Assembly: GCA_963836005.1 (NCBI GenBank)
Contig: CAWIHS010000004.1
Location: 248,001 to 312,000, forward strand
Direction of reading: 5' to 3'
From: CAWIHS01 sp963836005
Lineage (GTDB): Bacteria; Pseudomonadota; Gammaproteobacteria; GRL18
Length of the DNA stretch: 64,000 nt
Each line of letters begins with the position of its first letter. The first letter of the stretch is position 1. A model generated the notes under the pieces. It ran no database searches and had not been told where the DNA came from. It saw only the letters and a program-made list of their open reading frames with translations. Of this stretch, positions 18,111-26,489 are shown piece by piece. A program made the translations under genes and the position numbers.

Positions 18111-18368
18111 CTACTTCATCATGGAATGTTTAAACATGCGATCCAGCTTGCTGTTAGTGTCCTGAGCCGTAGCTTCTGCTGCTTCTGATTTCATCAGCGC
18201 TTCACTGGCCATGGCTTTAGCTTCTGCCGCATCATTGGAAGTGTCAGTCATCTGCGTCTTCAGACCATCAATTTCAGCCTGCATTTCGTCAACTTTGGAA
18301 TTACTGGCACAGCCTGTCGCTAGTCCGGCAGAAAGTAGAATCGATGCAATAATGTAGGTTTTTTTCAT
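18111..18368 (-). CDS. Lpp/OprI-like major outer membrane lipoprotein
   Basis: The 85-residue protein has a lipoprotein signal peptide with lipobox LATGC (Cys20). A helical heptad-rich body follows (KVDEMQAEIDGLKTQMTD, then repeated AEA/KSEAAEAT segments) and it ends in Lys (KHSMMK). Lpp-type proteins trimerise and some are bound to peptidoglycan through the terminal Lys by an L,D-transpeptidase. A transpeptidase gene lies just upstream on the same strand. The start has a GGAGAAC site. The region before the start is occupied by a degenerate MITE (18398-18602). Sequence and length match OprI-type proteins; covalent attachment is inferred. Confidence 0.85.
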   Translation of the reverse strand: MKKTYIIASILLSAGLATGCASNSKVDEMQAEIDGLKTQMTDTSNDAAEAKAMASEALMKSEAAEATAQDTNSKLDRMFKHSMMK

Positions 18369-18397
18369 AGTGGTTCTCCATTGGTTTGATAAAAAAC

Positions 18398-18602
18398 GTG
18401 TAACTTCTCAATGTATCTATAAGCTTGTGCCTGCTGTCAGGTATTTATTGACCGATGTGCGACTTCGCCTGCTGCCTGCATGTATTTCCAATATCCATGA
18501 AAGTTATGTGGGGAATACTGAATAGAGTTTATGCAGGAGCCATTGGTTTCCACAAATACCTGATATCAAGCACTCAGTGCATTATTTCTGATACGCTGAA
18601 TA
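18398..18602. repeat. MITE family B, copy 3, degenerate
   Basis: It starts GTGTAACTTCTCAATGTAT and ends ATACGCTGAATA, with B-type inner blocks (TGTCAGGTATTTATTGACC and AAATACCTGATATCAAG). A 10-bp direct repeat GATAAAAAAC flanks it (18388-18397 and 18603-18612). The right terminal bases are altered. It fills the space between the transpeptidase stop and the lipoprotein start codon. Confidence 0.7.
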
Positions 18603-18673
18603 GATAAAAAACTTCTCTAGTAAAAGTTTAGCCTAAACATAAACATCTTTCACCCCTGTTGCAAAAATATTAT

Positions 18674-19222
18674 TTACTGAATTTTTACTCGGGTACCTTT
18701 TTTTATCCGCAGGGTGAGCTCATTTATCTGCTCGTTGGTCAAGGCAATACACCCATGGGTCCAGTTCACCATCTGGTGAATTTTAAGATCTGCTGGACCC
18801 AGACCATGAATACCAATTTGTCCGCCCAAAGGCGTATTTTGGGGCGGTACCCGATGTTCTTTGTGGGCTTTTTCTATGGATTTATAGGTTTGATGGTTAA
18901 TTATTTTCTTCTCCAGAGCTCTTTTTGCATCTTCCACTGAAGGATAGTTAAAGCCGAAAAAACGGTAATAATCACTATCATCATTAACCCAGCTGATTTC
19001 ATAATTACCCTTAGGGGTTATATCATCACCTCTTTTATATTTATGAGCTGAACCATTGCGTCCTATGGCAATATCGTTATAGGTTTCGATAGTTTTAGAA
19101 CCCTGTTTGACTTCCATTACCAGTTTTTTGGTATCTATCAGCAGCCAGATATTATCTTCCGCAAAGCTATGCATGGATATAAGAGTAAGGCTGAGGCTGA
19201 ATAATAAAACAAACCGTTGCAT
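18674..19222 (-). CDS. Periplasmic L,D-transpeptidase, YkuD domain
   Basis: The start chosen (MQRFVLLFSLSLTLISMHSF) gives a clean Sec signal peptide; a longer frame exists upstream to 19279 but lacks signal character. The mature protein is a YkuD domain: WLLIDTKKLVMEV at the start, ITPKGNYEISWVN, then IGIHGLG and NWTHGCIALTN with the catalytic Cys in HGC. It is about 183 residues long, like other single-domain enzymes. The family forms 3-3 crosslinks or ties lipoproteins to peptidoglycan. The next gene downstream encodes an Lpp-like lipoprotein ending in Lys, a plausible substrate, and the divergent neighbour is ampG. Confidence 0.88.
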   Translation of the reverse strand: MQRFVLLFSLSLTLISMHSFAEDNIWLLIDTKKLVMEVKQGSKTIETYNDIAIGRNGSAHKYKRGDDITPKGNYEISWVNDDSDYYRFFGFNYPSVEDAKRALEKKIINHQTYKSIEKAHKEHRVPPQNTPLGGQIGIHGLGPADLKIHQMVNWTHGCIALTNEQINELTLRIKKGTRVKIQ

Positions 19223-19486
19223 GCTGTTCCTGTAGCTTAAAATATATTCTCTGTTGTGGAGGGGGACGGACTGAAACAATCAGTTATCTGGTAGAACATA
19301 ACATATTCAGCGGCATTCCCATAGATACCGGTTAACAAAAAGCAAATTTCACCAAAAGAGGCTATGTACTTATGTTTTGTTCAGAATAGAGGAACTTGTG
19401 CAATAAAAACAAACACATTATGATGGCCAATAGATTGAAGCATGACGTTTAGAGCTATTACTTAAGCCGGTTAGATTAAAATTAAT

Positions 19487-20725
19487 ATGAACCTTGAAGT
19501 TATAATTGACAAATACTTTAATAGCCGTCTTATTGCTGTTACGTTGCTGGGTTTTGCGTCAGGTCTTCCTCTGTCGCTTTCAGGATCAACATTACAGGCC
19601 TGGTTTACTGATTCCGGGGTTGATATCGTCACTATTGGATTTTTAAGTCTGGTGGGGCAGCCCTATGTGTATAAATTTCTCTGGTCCCCATTGCTGGACC
19701 GATTTTCACTGCCTTTTGCTGACAGACGTCGTGGCTGGATCATAATCAGTCAGTGTTTTTTAATTCTTATCCTGTTTAGTATGGCTTTCCAGTCACCTGC
19801 ACTTGCGCCAGTGGCTCTGGGGGTATTGGCCATGATGCTGGCTTTTGCTTCGGCAACGCAGGACATTTCCATAGATGCCTACAGGGCTGATTTATTAAAA
19901 CCCAGGGAACGTGGTTTGGGCGCCGCCCTGTCGGTGGGTGGGTATCGGATTGCTATGTTGGTGTCAGGCGGTCTGGCTTTGCTGATGGCAGACTACTGGG
20001 GATGGAAATTGACTTTCATTATCATGGCTATGCTAATTGCTATCAGTTTAATATCCACTATACTTTCCCCATCAATTGATCTCAATGTAAAAACACCAGT
20101 TACTTTAAAAGAGGCGGTTATTGAACCTTTTAAGGAATTCATAAATCGCCCCAACGCATTGATGATTCTAATCTTTATTGTCATTTATAAAATGGGTGAT
20201 GCTTTTGCAGGCACCTTGACTACAGCCTTTTTGCTCAGGGGGATAGAATTTACCCTGACCGACGTTGGCGTGGTGACTAAAAGTGTTGGCTTTGCTGCTA
20301 CTCTGTCAGGCATCTTTCTGGGAGGGTTACTGCTTATGAAAATAGGCCTGTACCGTTCCCTGTTATGGTTTGGAATTTTACAGGCAGTGACCAATCTGGG
20401 CTTTTTTTTAATGAGCCTGATGGCTAAAAGTCATTTACTTATGGCGATGGTGATTGCTTTGGAAAACCTCGCAGGAGGGATGGGGACAGCAGCTTTTGTA
20501 GCTTTATTAATGGGACTTTGTAATCATCGTTTTACTGCTACACAATTTGCTTTGTTTTCTGCTTTGTCTGCTATTGGCCGTGTGTATGTCGGGCCGATAG
20601 CCGGCCTATGGGTTGAACAATACGGCTGGAGTGTATTTTTTGCCGGCACAGTGGCTGTCGCTCTACCCGGACTGTTCCTGCTGCTGTTGATAAAACCTTC
20701 AATTATTCAGGCAGATGCTAAATAG
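19487..20725 (+). CDS. ampG: AmpG muropeptide permease
   Basis: The 412-residue major facilitator has about 12 hydrophobic segments. The N-terminus LLGFASGLPLSLSGSTLQAW, the YKFLWSPLLDRF loop and SATQDISIDAYRADLL are diagnostic of AmpG. It imports GlcNAc-anhydroMurNAc peptides released during cell wall turnover, for recycling in the cytoplasm. It is divergent from a peptidoglycan L,D-transpeptidase and close to an Lpp-type lipoprotein, so this is a small cell wall locus. Full length and intact. The upstream 260 bp presumably hold promoters for both directions. Confidence 0.93.
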   Translation: MNLEVIIDKYFNSRLIAVTLLGFASGLPLSLSGSTLQAWFTDSGVDIVTIGFLSLVGQPYVYKFLWSPLLDRFSLPFADRRRGWIIISQCFLILILFSMAFQSPALAPVALGVLAMMLAFASATQDISIDAYRADLLKPRERGLGAALSVGGYRIAMLVSGGLALLMADYWGWKLTFIIMAMLIAISLISTILSPSIDLNVKTPVTLKEAVIEPFKEFINRPNALMILIFIVIYKMGDAFAGTLTTAFLLRGIEFTLTDVGVVTKSVGFAATLSGIFLGGLLLMKIGLYRSLLWFGILQAVTNLGFFLMSLMAKSHLLMAMVIALENLAGGMGTAAFVALLMGLCNHRFTATQFALFSALSAIGRVYVGPIAGLWVEQYGWSVFFAGTVAVALPGLFLLLLIKPSIIQADAK

Positions 20726-21031
20726 TGGTTTAAGCATGTGTGAATTATCAGGTAAAACATGTTATTTCATAAGTCCTGATTTGTTGCTCTGCTGCGTATT
20801 GTGCAAAAAATTTACTTTTTATTTCCAGTTCTTGATGTCTAACATCTGGATGATGCGCTTTAATGTAAAAATGTTCCTACAGCAAGCATAGGAAAGCTCT
20901 GATTGTTATTATCCAGCATTTCCTTAAGATAAAAGTCAATTAATATCTAATACCAGACAGGCTATTTTGAATAGAAAGCTGATATGGATGATTTACCAGA
21001 ATATTAATTATCTTAGTATTATTTAAATAAG
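20726..21031. other. Intergenic stretch
   Basis: No gene is supported. On the minus strand about 20748-20876 there are some 41 codons without a stop (EHFYIKAHHPDVRHQELE and on), but no start codon; this may be a remnant. Confidence 0.35.
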
Positions 21032-21047
21032 TGGCATGTCTATTGCG
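21032..21047 (+). promoter_or_regulatory. Sigma-54-type promoter of the PEP-CTERM micro-gene
   Basis: TGGCATGTCTATTGCG has the -24 GG and -12 GC elements separated by exactly ten bases, as RpoN promoters require (consensus TGGCAC-N5-TTGC). It lies 46 bp upstream of the ATG, leaving a short leader with an AAGGAAA ribosome binding site. PEP-CTERM genes are known to be under RpoN with the PrsK/PrsR system in several proteobacteria. Confidence 0.6.
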
Positions 21048-21092
21048 GCATAAATATCTGAAAAAAAGAACCAGTAATATAAGGAAAATTCA

Positions 21093-21257
21093 ATGAAGTC
21101 ACAAAAGCTAATCTATTGCATAATGTTAATAATGATGCCCGGTTTGTCCTGGGGGGTTATTGATGCTATACCCGTTCCCGAGCCAGGTATTTTACCTATG
21201 TTAGCGTTAGGAGCTATCGTGGGTGTAACAATCAAGTATGTTCAGCGTAAAAAGTAG
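21093..21257 (+). CDS. PEP-CTERM micro-protein
   Basis: The 54-residue frame begins with a hydrophobic signal-like segment (residues 6-22), has almost no mature region, and ends with a textbook PEP-CTERM sorting signal: VPEPG at 28-32, a membrane helix (33-47, ILPMLALGAIVGVTI), and a basic tail KYVQRKK. Exosortase recognises this signal and cleaves at the VPEP motif. The mature product would be only a few residues, or the protein may be membrane-held. The ribosome binding site AAGGAAA precedes the ATG, and a sigma-54-type promoter lies upstream. No exosortase gene is in the window. The role could be regulatory or a minimal matrix peptide; unknown. Confidence 0.7.
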   Translation: MKSQKLIYCIMLIMMPGLSWGVIDAIPVPEPGILPMLALGAIVGVTIKYVQRKK

Positions 21258-21987
21258 GCAATAAAGATTTTCAATTATGTTTATTTCATCTGGCGTCGAT
21301 ATTTTTATACTGCTTAAAACTCTCAGGTGCTCGGTGTAACAGGTATGCAAAGAAATGATTGACAACGAATGTTAACATTTTTTATAGGTTTTAACCTCCA
21401 GGAATGTAACTTCCCACTACATGCAGTGTGTAAAAAGTACTGCGATGAAATCTTTAATTGCCAGCAACTCATCTATATACCCCGACAGCTTGCTGCGGGG
21501 TAGTTTATCCCTCATTACAGTGATTTTTCCTGGTACTCGAAAAGCCATTAATCCGCGTATCCTGGAAGAGGCTTTTGTACTTCAGGCAGCCATTCACGCT
21601 TTCGTGATCTTTTTCTAATTCTGTACGGATATTCTGCAAGGTATTTCCCAAGGTGTTCTGGCTGTCATCGACAGTGTTGATTCTGCTATCTCCATGCTAT
21701 TAAATTCACTGGCCAGAACCAGGAGGTTTGAAGTCTTTGATGGCAATAGTTTTATGTCTGCCTTCAAAAGGGTCTCCCCATTCCATCTTCTTTGCCTCTC
21801 TGACAGAGACACTGTAGTATAAGGGGAATTAGGCAAGGGGTAAGTAAAATTTATGAAGGTGCCCCGCAAAAAAGACTTTGTAGCGATCCTACCAAGAAGA
21901 CTATTTGAGTACCCAGGGTATTAATATGCTGGGCAGTTTCATTTAACATGACTGGTCAGGCTTACTTTTTGAAATGGTGATAAATGA
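21258..21987. other. Intergenic stretch with one strong hairpin
   Basis: The open frames on both strands lack ribosome binding sites and family resemblance. A GC-rich hairpin TACCCCG-a-CAGC / GCTGCGGGGTA occurs at 21478-21502. The stretch may contain an unrecognisable gene remnant; I cannot support one. Confidence 0.45.
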
Positions 21988-22761
21988 ATGACTGATTTAC
22001 AGCAAGCAGCACGTCAGGCCATTGGTTTAATGGACCTCACTACGCTGAATGATGATGACAGTGATCAGAAAGTCATCAATTTATGCCGTGCGGCCCATAC
22101 TCCGGTGGGTGATACCGCTGCGGTGTGTATCTATCCGCGTTTTATTCCCATTGCACGCAAGACTTTACTGGAGCAGGGGATTGATAACATCAGAATTGCC
22201 ACGGTTTGCAATTTTCCACGGGGTGGTGACGATGTGGATAGTGCGCTAGCCGAGACCCGTGCTGCTATCGCCTATGGCGCCGATGAAGTGGACGTGGTCT
22301 TTCCCTATCAGGCATTGCTGGCAGGTGATTATGAGATTGGTTATCAACTGGTCAGGTCATGTAAGGATGCCTGTGGTAATGATGTGCTGCTCAAAGTGAT
22401 CATTGAATCAGGTGAATTGAAAACAGCTGAGCTGATCCGTACAGCCAGCGAAATCTGCATTGACGCCGGGGCGAATTTTATCAAAACTTCAACCGGAAAA
22501 GTATCTGTGAATGCAACAATTGAAGCTGCTGAAGTCATGTTGCAGGTGATCAAAAATCGTGATCCGGCGGTTGGTTTCAAGGCGGCTGGCGGAGTGAAGA
22601 ATGCCGCCGCGGCGAAGCAGTATATGGATCTGGCGAGAAATATTATGGGAGAGAGCTGGCTCAATGCCAAGCACTTTCGCTTCGGTGCCTCCAGCCTGCT
22701 GGCGAGCCTGCTGGCGGAACTGAACCTGGCTGAAAACTCTGCTGCTACAGGAGGGTATTAA
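21988..22761 (+). CDS. deoC: Deoxyribose-phosphate aldolase
   Basis: The 257-residue class I aldolase of the E. coli type splits 2-deoxyribose 5-phosphate into glyceraldehyde 3-phosphate and acetaldehyde. The Schiff-base lysine is in FIKTSTGK, the proton-relay lysine in GFKAAGGVK, and an acidic DEVDVVFPYQALL segment lies in the barrel. It is full length. The stop is immediately followed by the deoB ATG, and the deoB ribosome binding site (GGAGG) lies within its last codons. With deoB and deoD it forms the route from deoxynucleosides to central metabolism; deoA is absent here. Confidence 0.95.
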   Translation: MTDLQQAARQAIGLMDLTTLNDDDSDQKVINLCRAAHTPVGDTAAVCIYPRFIPIARKTLLEQGIDNIRIATVCNFPRGGDDVDSALAETRAAIAYGADEVDVVFPYQALLAGDYEIGYQLVRSCKDACGNDVLLKVIIESGELKTAELIRTASEICIDAGANFIKTSTGKVSVNATIEAAEVMLQVIKNRDPAVGFKAAGGVKNAAAAKQYMDLARNIMGESWLNAKHFRFGASSLLASLLAELNLAENSAATGGY

Positions 22762-24006
22762 ATGAAACGTACCATTATTCTACTCCTCGACTCCTTTGGA
22801 GTTGGCGGAGCTGAGGATGGTGATAAATTTATCGGTATCACCAAACAGGGTGATAAGTTCAATGATGCTGGTTCCAACACCCTGGGACATATCGCTAAGG
22901 CCTGTGCCAGCGGCAAAGCCGACCATGGCCGTAGTGGACCGCTGAAAATCCCAAACCTGAACAAACTTGGCATTGGCCGCGCGTGTAAGGAAAGTTCCGG
23001 TTATTTTCCTCAGGGTCTGGATGAATCTGTTGAACCTGTTGGAGCTTATGGCCACGCCAGGGAGCTGTCAACAGGTAAAGATACTTGCAGCGGTCACTGG
23101 GAAATTGCCGGTGTTCCAGTATTATTTGAGTGGGGTTATTTTAAAGACAAACAGAACAGTTTTCCGCGCGAGTTACTGAATGAGCTGGTGAAACGCGGCA
23201 ACCTGCCCGGTTATCTGGGAAACTGTCATGCCTCAGGTACTAGCATACTCGAAGAATTGGGAGATGAACATGTCAGGACGGGCAAACCTATCTTCTATAC
23301 TTCAGTTGACAGTGTTTTCCAGATTGCCTGTCATGAAGAATATTTTGGTCTGCAGCGGCTGTATGATTTATGCGCTATAACACGCGAACTGGTTGATAAA
23401 TACCGCATTGGTCGCGTTATTGCGCGTCCATTTGTCGGCACCGATCCGAGCAATTATGTGCGCACGGGTAATCGTCATGATTATTCGGTGTTACCGCCGT
23501 CACCTACTCTGCTGGATCGAATGAAAGAATCAGGCGGCGAAGTAGTGAGTGTCGGTAAAATAGCCGATATTTATGCCGCTCAGGGTATCACCCGGGCAAT
23601 CAAAGCGACAGGTCTGGATAAACTGTTTGATGCCAGCCTGGAGCAAATCAATCGTGCTGAACAAGACTGTATAATCTTTACCAACTTTGTTAATTTTGAT
23701 GCTGATTTCGGTCATCGCCGTAATGTTCCCGGTTATGCGTCAGGACTGGAATATTTTGATCAGCGTTTGCCGGAAATTCTTGAGCTGATGCGGGATGATG
23801 ATCTACTGGTGCTGACCGCCGATCATGGTTGTGATCCTACATGGAAAGGGACAGATCATACCCGTGAGCATATTCCGCTGATCTTTTACGGCAAGAATAT
23901 CAGGCCTGGTTCGCTGGGTTTGCGGAAAACGTTTGCTGACATCGGGCAGTCTATTGCTGCCTACCACGGTTTGCCTGAACTGGAATACGGCATAAGTTTT
24001 TTGTGA
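22762..24006 (+). CDS. deoB: Phosphopentomutase
   Basis: The 414-residue protein is an alkaline-phosphatase-superfamily mutase that converts (deoxy)ribose 1-phosphate to the 5-phosphate using two Mn ions. The N-terminal metal motif is ILLLDSFGVGGAEDGD; the phosphorylated Thr lies in STGKDTCSGHWEIAG; the C-terminal metal ligands are in LTADHGCDPTWKGTDHTREH. Full length, directly joined to deoC. Its product feeds DeoC, and its substrate comes from DeoD, encoded 144 bp downstream. Confidence 0.95.
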   Translation: MKRTIILLLDSFGVGGAEDGDKFIGITKQGDKFNDAGSNTLGHIAKACASGKADHGRSGPLKIPNLNKLGIGRACKESSGYFPQGLDESVEPVGAYGHARELSTGKDTCSGHWEIAGVPVLFEWGYFKDKQNSFPRELLNELVKRGNLPGYLGNCHASGTSILEELGDEHVRTGKPIFYTSVDSVFQIACHEEYFGLQRLYDLCAITRELVDKYRIGRVIARPFVGTDPSNYVRTGNRHDYSVLPPSPTLLDRMKESGGEVVSVGKIADIYAAQGITRAIKATGLDKLFDASLEQINRAEQDCIIFTNFVNFDADFGHRRNVPGYASGLEYFDQRLPEILELMRDDDLLVLTADHGCDPTWKGTDHTREHIPLIFYGKNIRPGSLGLRKTFADIGQSIAAYHGLPELEYGISFL

Positions 24007-24150
24007 GTGCAAACTATTTATAGCCTGTTCATACGCTCTATTCATTCCTGCATCTTCAATATATGCAGGGGGAAGGTCAGGTTGTGGGTAAAAGACTCCC
24101 TGCATTCTTAGTCAATCAGGAACCTGAATATATTCTGGAGGAAAAAGACC

Positions 24151-24861
24151 ATGGCCACTCCACATATTAATGCTGAAGCGGGTGATTTTGCAGAAACAAT
24201 TCTTCTGCCCGGGGATCCGCTGCGTGCAAAATTTATCGCAGAAACTTTTCTGCAAGATGCCAAGCAGGTAACCGATGTACGCAATATGCTGGGTTTTACC
24301 GGCTCCTACAGGGGAAAAAATGTTTCGGTTATGGGAACGGGAATGGGAATCCCGTCCTGTTCTATTTATGCAACCGAACTGATCACAGAATATGGCGTGA
24401 AAAATCTTATTCGAGTAGGCACCTGCGGCTCGGTCAGTAATAAAATTAAGTTGCTTGATGTCATTATCGGCATGGGAGCCAGTACTGACTCGAAGGTTAA
24501 CCGTATCCGTTTTAGTGGCCATGATTTTGCTGCCATCGCCAGTTACGAGTTGCTGCGTAAAGCCGTTGAGTCGGCCAAAGCGCATGGAATCAAAGCCCGG
24601 GTAGGGAATATCTTTTCGTCCGATCTCTTTTATTCGCCACAGGAGAATGTCTTCGATATGATGGAAAAATACAATATTCTGGGAGTCGAGATGGAAGCGG
24701 CCGGTTTATATGGTGTTGCGGCCGAATACGGCGCCAATGCGCTGTGTATTCTCACTGTGTCTGATCAAATCCGCAGCGGAGAGAAAGCCTCATCCGAAGA
24801 TCGTCAAATCAGGTTTAATGACATGCTGCGCATTGCACTGGAGTCAGTGATTGCCGAGTAA
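24151..24861 (+). CDS. deoD: Purine nucleoside phosphorylase, DeoD type
   Basis: The 236-residue hexameric-type phosphorylase cleaves purine (deoxy)nucleosides with phosphate. Family motifs are PHINAEAGDFAETILLPGDP, the phosphate-binding GTGMGIPSCSIYATEL, VRVGTCGS-like IRVGTCGSV, and VEMEAAGLYGVAAEYG. The catalytic Asp is in TVSDQI. A GGAGG site precedes the ATG. It shares the deo locus with deoC and deoB, with 144 bp between, and is followed by a hairpin at 24904. Confidence 0.95.
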   Translation: MATPHINAEAGDFAETILLPGDPLRAKFIAETFLQDAKQVTDVRNMLGFTGSYRGKNVSVMGTGMGIPSCSIYATELITEYGVKNLIRVGTCGSVSNKIKLLDVIIGMGASTDSKVNRIRFSGHDFAAIASYELLRKAVESAKAHGIKARVGNIFSSDLFYSPQENVFDMMEKYNILGVEMEAAGLYGVAAEYGANALCILTVSDQIRSGEKASSEDRQIRFNDMLRIALESVIAE

Positions 24862-24903
24862 ACATATGCGAAAATAACCTGAACTCGGGATAGCTGTTTA
24901 AGC

Positions 24904-24926
24904 CAGGAGCCTGTTAGCTCCTGTTT
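24904..24926 (+). terminator. Probable terminator of the deo genes
   Basis: CAGGAGC / GCTCCTG with a six-base loop, followed by TTTAT. The T-run is short, so efficiency is uncertain. Confidence 0.5.
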
Positions 24927-24989
24927 ATGCAGGATGGTGTTTGTTATTTTCTACTGAGCCTTGAGAGAGCCTGTATGTGACGAAACAAA

Positions 24990-25185
24990 ACGTCTAATCT
25001 ATAGCAAATTGCATATGTATTTCATCAAGTCCTTGATATACATGAATGTTATCAACTACATTCTTTAAAAAGGGGTTTTTAAGTCGGGGAAAAAAACAAA
25101 TTTGGGTCTGCTCATACCATCCAGCCATATAACGAAAATAATGTTGTTACATATTCTATGAGATATAGAAAATAACATAATATAG
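24990..25185 (-). pseudogene. Partial duplicate of the 26490-27350 ATPase gene, 3' end only
   Basis: Over about 140 bp (24990-25133) the sequence matches the 3' end of the ATPase gene (26487-26625) with high identity, including TTTCATCAAGTCCTTGATAT. Resemblance then fades toward 25185. Nothing of the ATPase core is present. The copy lies in the same orientation about 1.5 kb away, with the 11-mer repeat gene between the two copies. Confidence 0.75.
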
Positions 25186-25415
25186 ACCAGCTAACTACCC
25201 ATAAAAACAGGTGCGTGCAGATATAATGCACACAGCACGCACACGATGGATAGTTACCAAAATGCTGCCAGCAAGCTGGCGAGTTCATATTCTGACAATA
25301 TGGCTGCTCATTGGTGATTGCAGGCGTTTCAGTCATCAGGCCAGAATTTCCAAGTTAGACCAAACCGGTCATTGCAGACGGGGTAATTGTAGTGAAATCT
25401 GAATTCAATGCTGTT
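25186..25415. other. Intergenic stretch
   Basis: No gene is seen. An 8-bp inverted repeat GTGCGTGC / GCACGCAC (25211-25218 and 25235-25242) could be an operator or hairpin. Confidence 0.4.
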
Positions 25416-25571
25416 GCAATTTCTCAATAAGTCCGTGCAGTTCAAGTTCCTTCCCCTTTTAAGGGGGAAGGCCAGGATGGGGGTAATGTGTTTAATCAAG
25501 AACTTAACCCCCACCCTAACCCTCCCCCTGATAGAGGGAGGGGATTTTGCACGGACTTATTGAGAAGTTAC
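25416..25571. repeat. MITE family A, copy 4
   Basis: The 156-bp element is nearly identical to A copy 1 internally. The left end is slightly changed (GCAATTTCTCAATAAGTCC); the right end is GACTTATTGAGAAGTTAC. Flanks ATGCTGTT and CTGCTGTT match at seven of eight bases, a decayed target duplication. Confidence 0.88.
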
Positions 25572-25747
25572 CTGCTGTTTTGGTAACTTATTGAATGTAA
25601 TTGACTTAAAATTTCTCTATAAGGCGGAGCTTAGTGGGTAATCAGGTAAAGTTATTATTTCTAGTTTTTTTCGTTATAATTAATGTGATATAGTGCATCA
25701 CTAAAATAACCTGTGTTATTTTTCTTATTATTAATCCTGATCTGGGA

Positions 25748-25782
25748 AGAGCTGCCACTGGCAGAATGCCAGTGGCAGCTCT
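25748..25782. repeat. Perfect 16-bp hairpin upstream of the 11-mer repeat gene
   Basis: AGAGCTGCCACTGGCA and its exact complement are separated by GAA. No T-run follows, so a terminator is unlikely. It ends 51 bp before the ATG of the next gene and may be an mRNA leader structure or a protein-binding palindrome. Confidence 0.65.
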
Positions 25783-25833
25783 CTCATTTGATAGGGTTAT
25801 ATTGTAGATTGATTTTTAATTAGGAGAAATTAT

Positions 25834-26109
25834 ATGAAATATTCGGTAATCTTTGTTATTTCCCTGATGCTGGCAATGACAGCATCTGCGGAAGAAAGCG
25901 CCTGGGATAAAACCAAAGAAGGATCTGAAAAAGCCTGGGATGCTACCAAAGAAGGATCTGAAAAAGCCTGGGATGCTACCAAAGAAGGATCTGAAAAAGC
26001 CTGGGATGCTACCAAAGAAGGATCTGAAAAAGTCTGGGATACTACCAAAGAAGAAAATAAAAAATCCGTGGAAGAAACCAAAAAAGCATGGGATGAGCAA
26101 ACAAAATAA
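25834..26109 (+). CDS. Small exported protein of tandem 11-residue repeats
   Basis: The 91-residue protein has a Sec signal peptide (cleavage after TASA, residue about 19). The mature part has five 11-residue repeats (residues 23-77) of the form AWDATKEGSEK, then a shorter degenerate tail. Eleven-residue periodicity with no Pro gives an amphipathic helix, as in LEA group 3 proteins, synuclein and apolipoproteins that lie along membranes. Each repeat carries one Trp. It should be periplasmic. The start has TAGGAGAA. The DNA repeat unit is 33 bp and almost identical in the middle copies, indicating recent expansion. Function unknown; a stress or membrane-surface role is inference. Confidence 0.75.
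   Translation: MKYSVIFVISLMLAMTASAEESAWDKTKEGSEKAWDATKEGSEKAWDATKEGSEKAWDATKEGSEKVWDTTKEENKKSVEETKKAWDEQTK
25900..26064 (+). repeat. Five tandem 33-bp coding repeats
   Basis: In-frame repeats starting GCCTGGGATGCTACCAAAG, the middle ones identical. They encode the 11-residue units of the exported helical protein. This is not a CRISPR array: there are no spacers. Confidence 0.85.
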
Positions 26110-26489
26110 TAAAGGTTCCTGGAGCAAAACCAAAAAAAGCAATGGAATAAAACCAGTTTTATTCAACGCTATTACTTTCAGTCCCCGCTACTACTTGCGG
26201 GGACACAAAAGCAAGGCTGGCTGAAGATGGCATTATCCTCGATAAATACTCAGTAAAAGAATTATCTGGCGCAAAGCTAGCGGCAAAGAAAAAACCGAGA
26301 ACTGTCTCGCCTAAATCGCGAAGCTCCTGGCCAATTCATACAGACTTCCTGGAATAACGCAAGATATTGCAAAATGCAATATTTTTTCAAGTTCTTATAT
26401 TGAGCCGCTTCAAGTTTGTTCTGTTTGCCAGTTGAGCACATTTCTATTAGTGCATACGGTCTGATATTTAAAATAATCCCCAACAACGT
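26110..26489. other. Intergenic stretch with one hairpin
   Basis: GTCCCCGC / GCGGGGAC (26181-26188 and 26197-26204) may end transcription of the repeat-protein gene. Otherwise nothing is recognised. Confidence 0.45.

Noticed and set aside
21615..21869. Minus-strand 84-codon frame before deoC
   Set aside because: No ribosome binding site or family resemblance; could be a remnant but not supportable.
25900..26064. Tandem 33-bp repeats as a CRISPR array
   Set aside because: There are no spacers; the units are contiguous and in frame with a signal-peptide protein.
25816..26166. Minus-strand frame with repeated FFRSFFGSIPG
   Set aside because: It is the complement of the 33-bp coding repeats of the exported 11-mer protein; it has no signal or ribosome binding site of its own.
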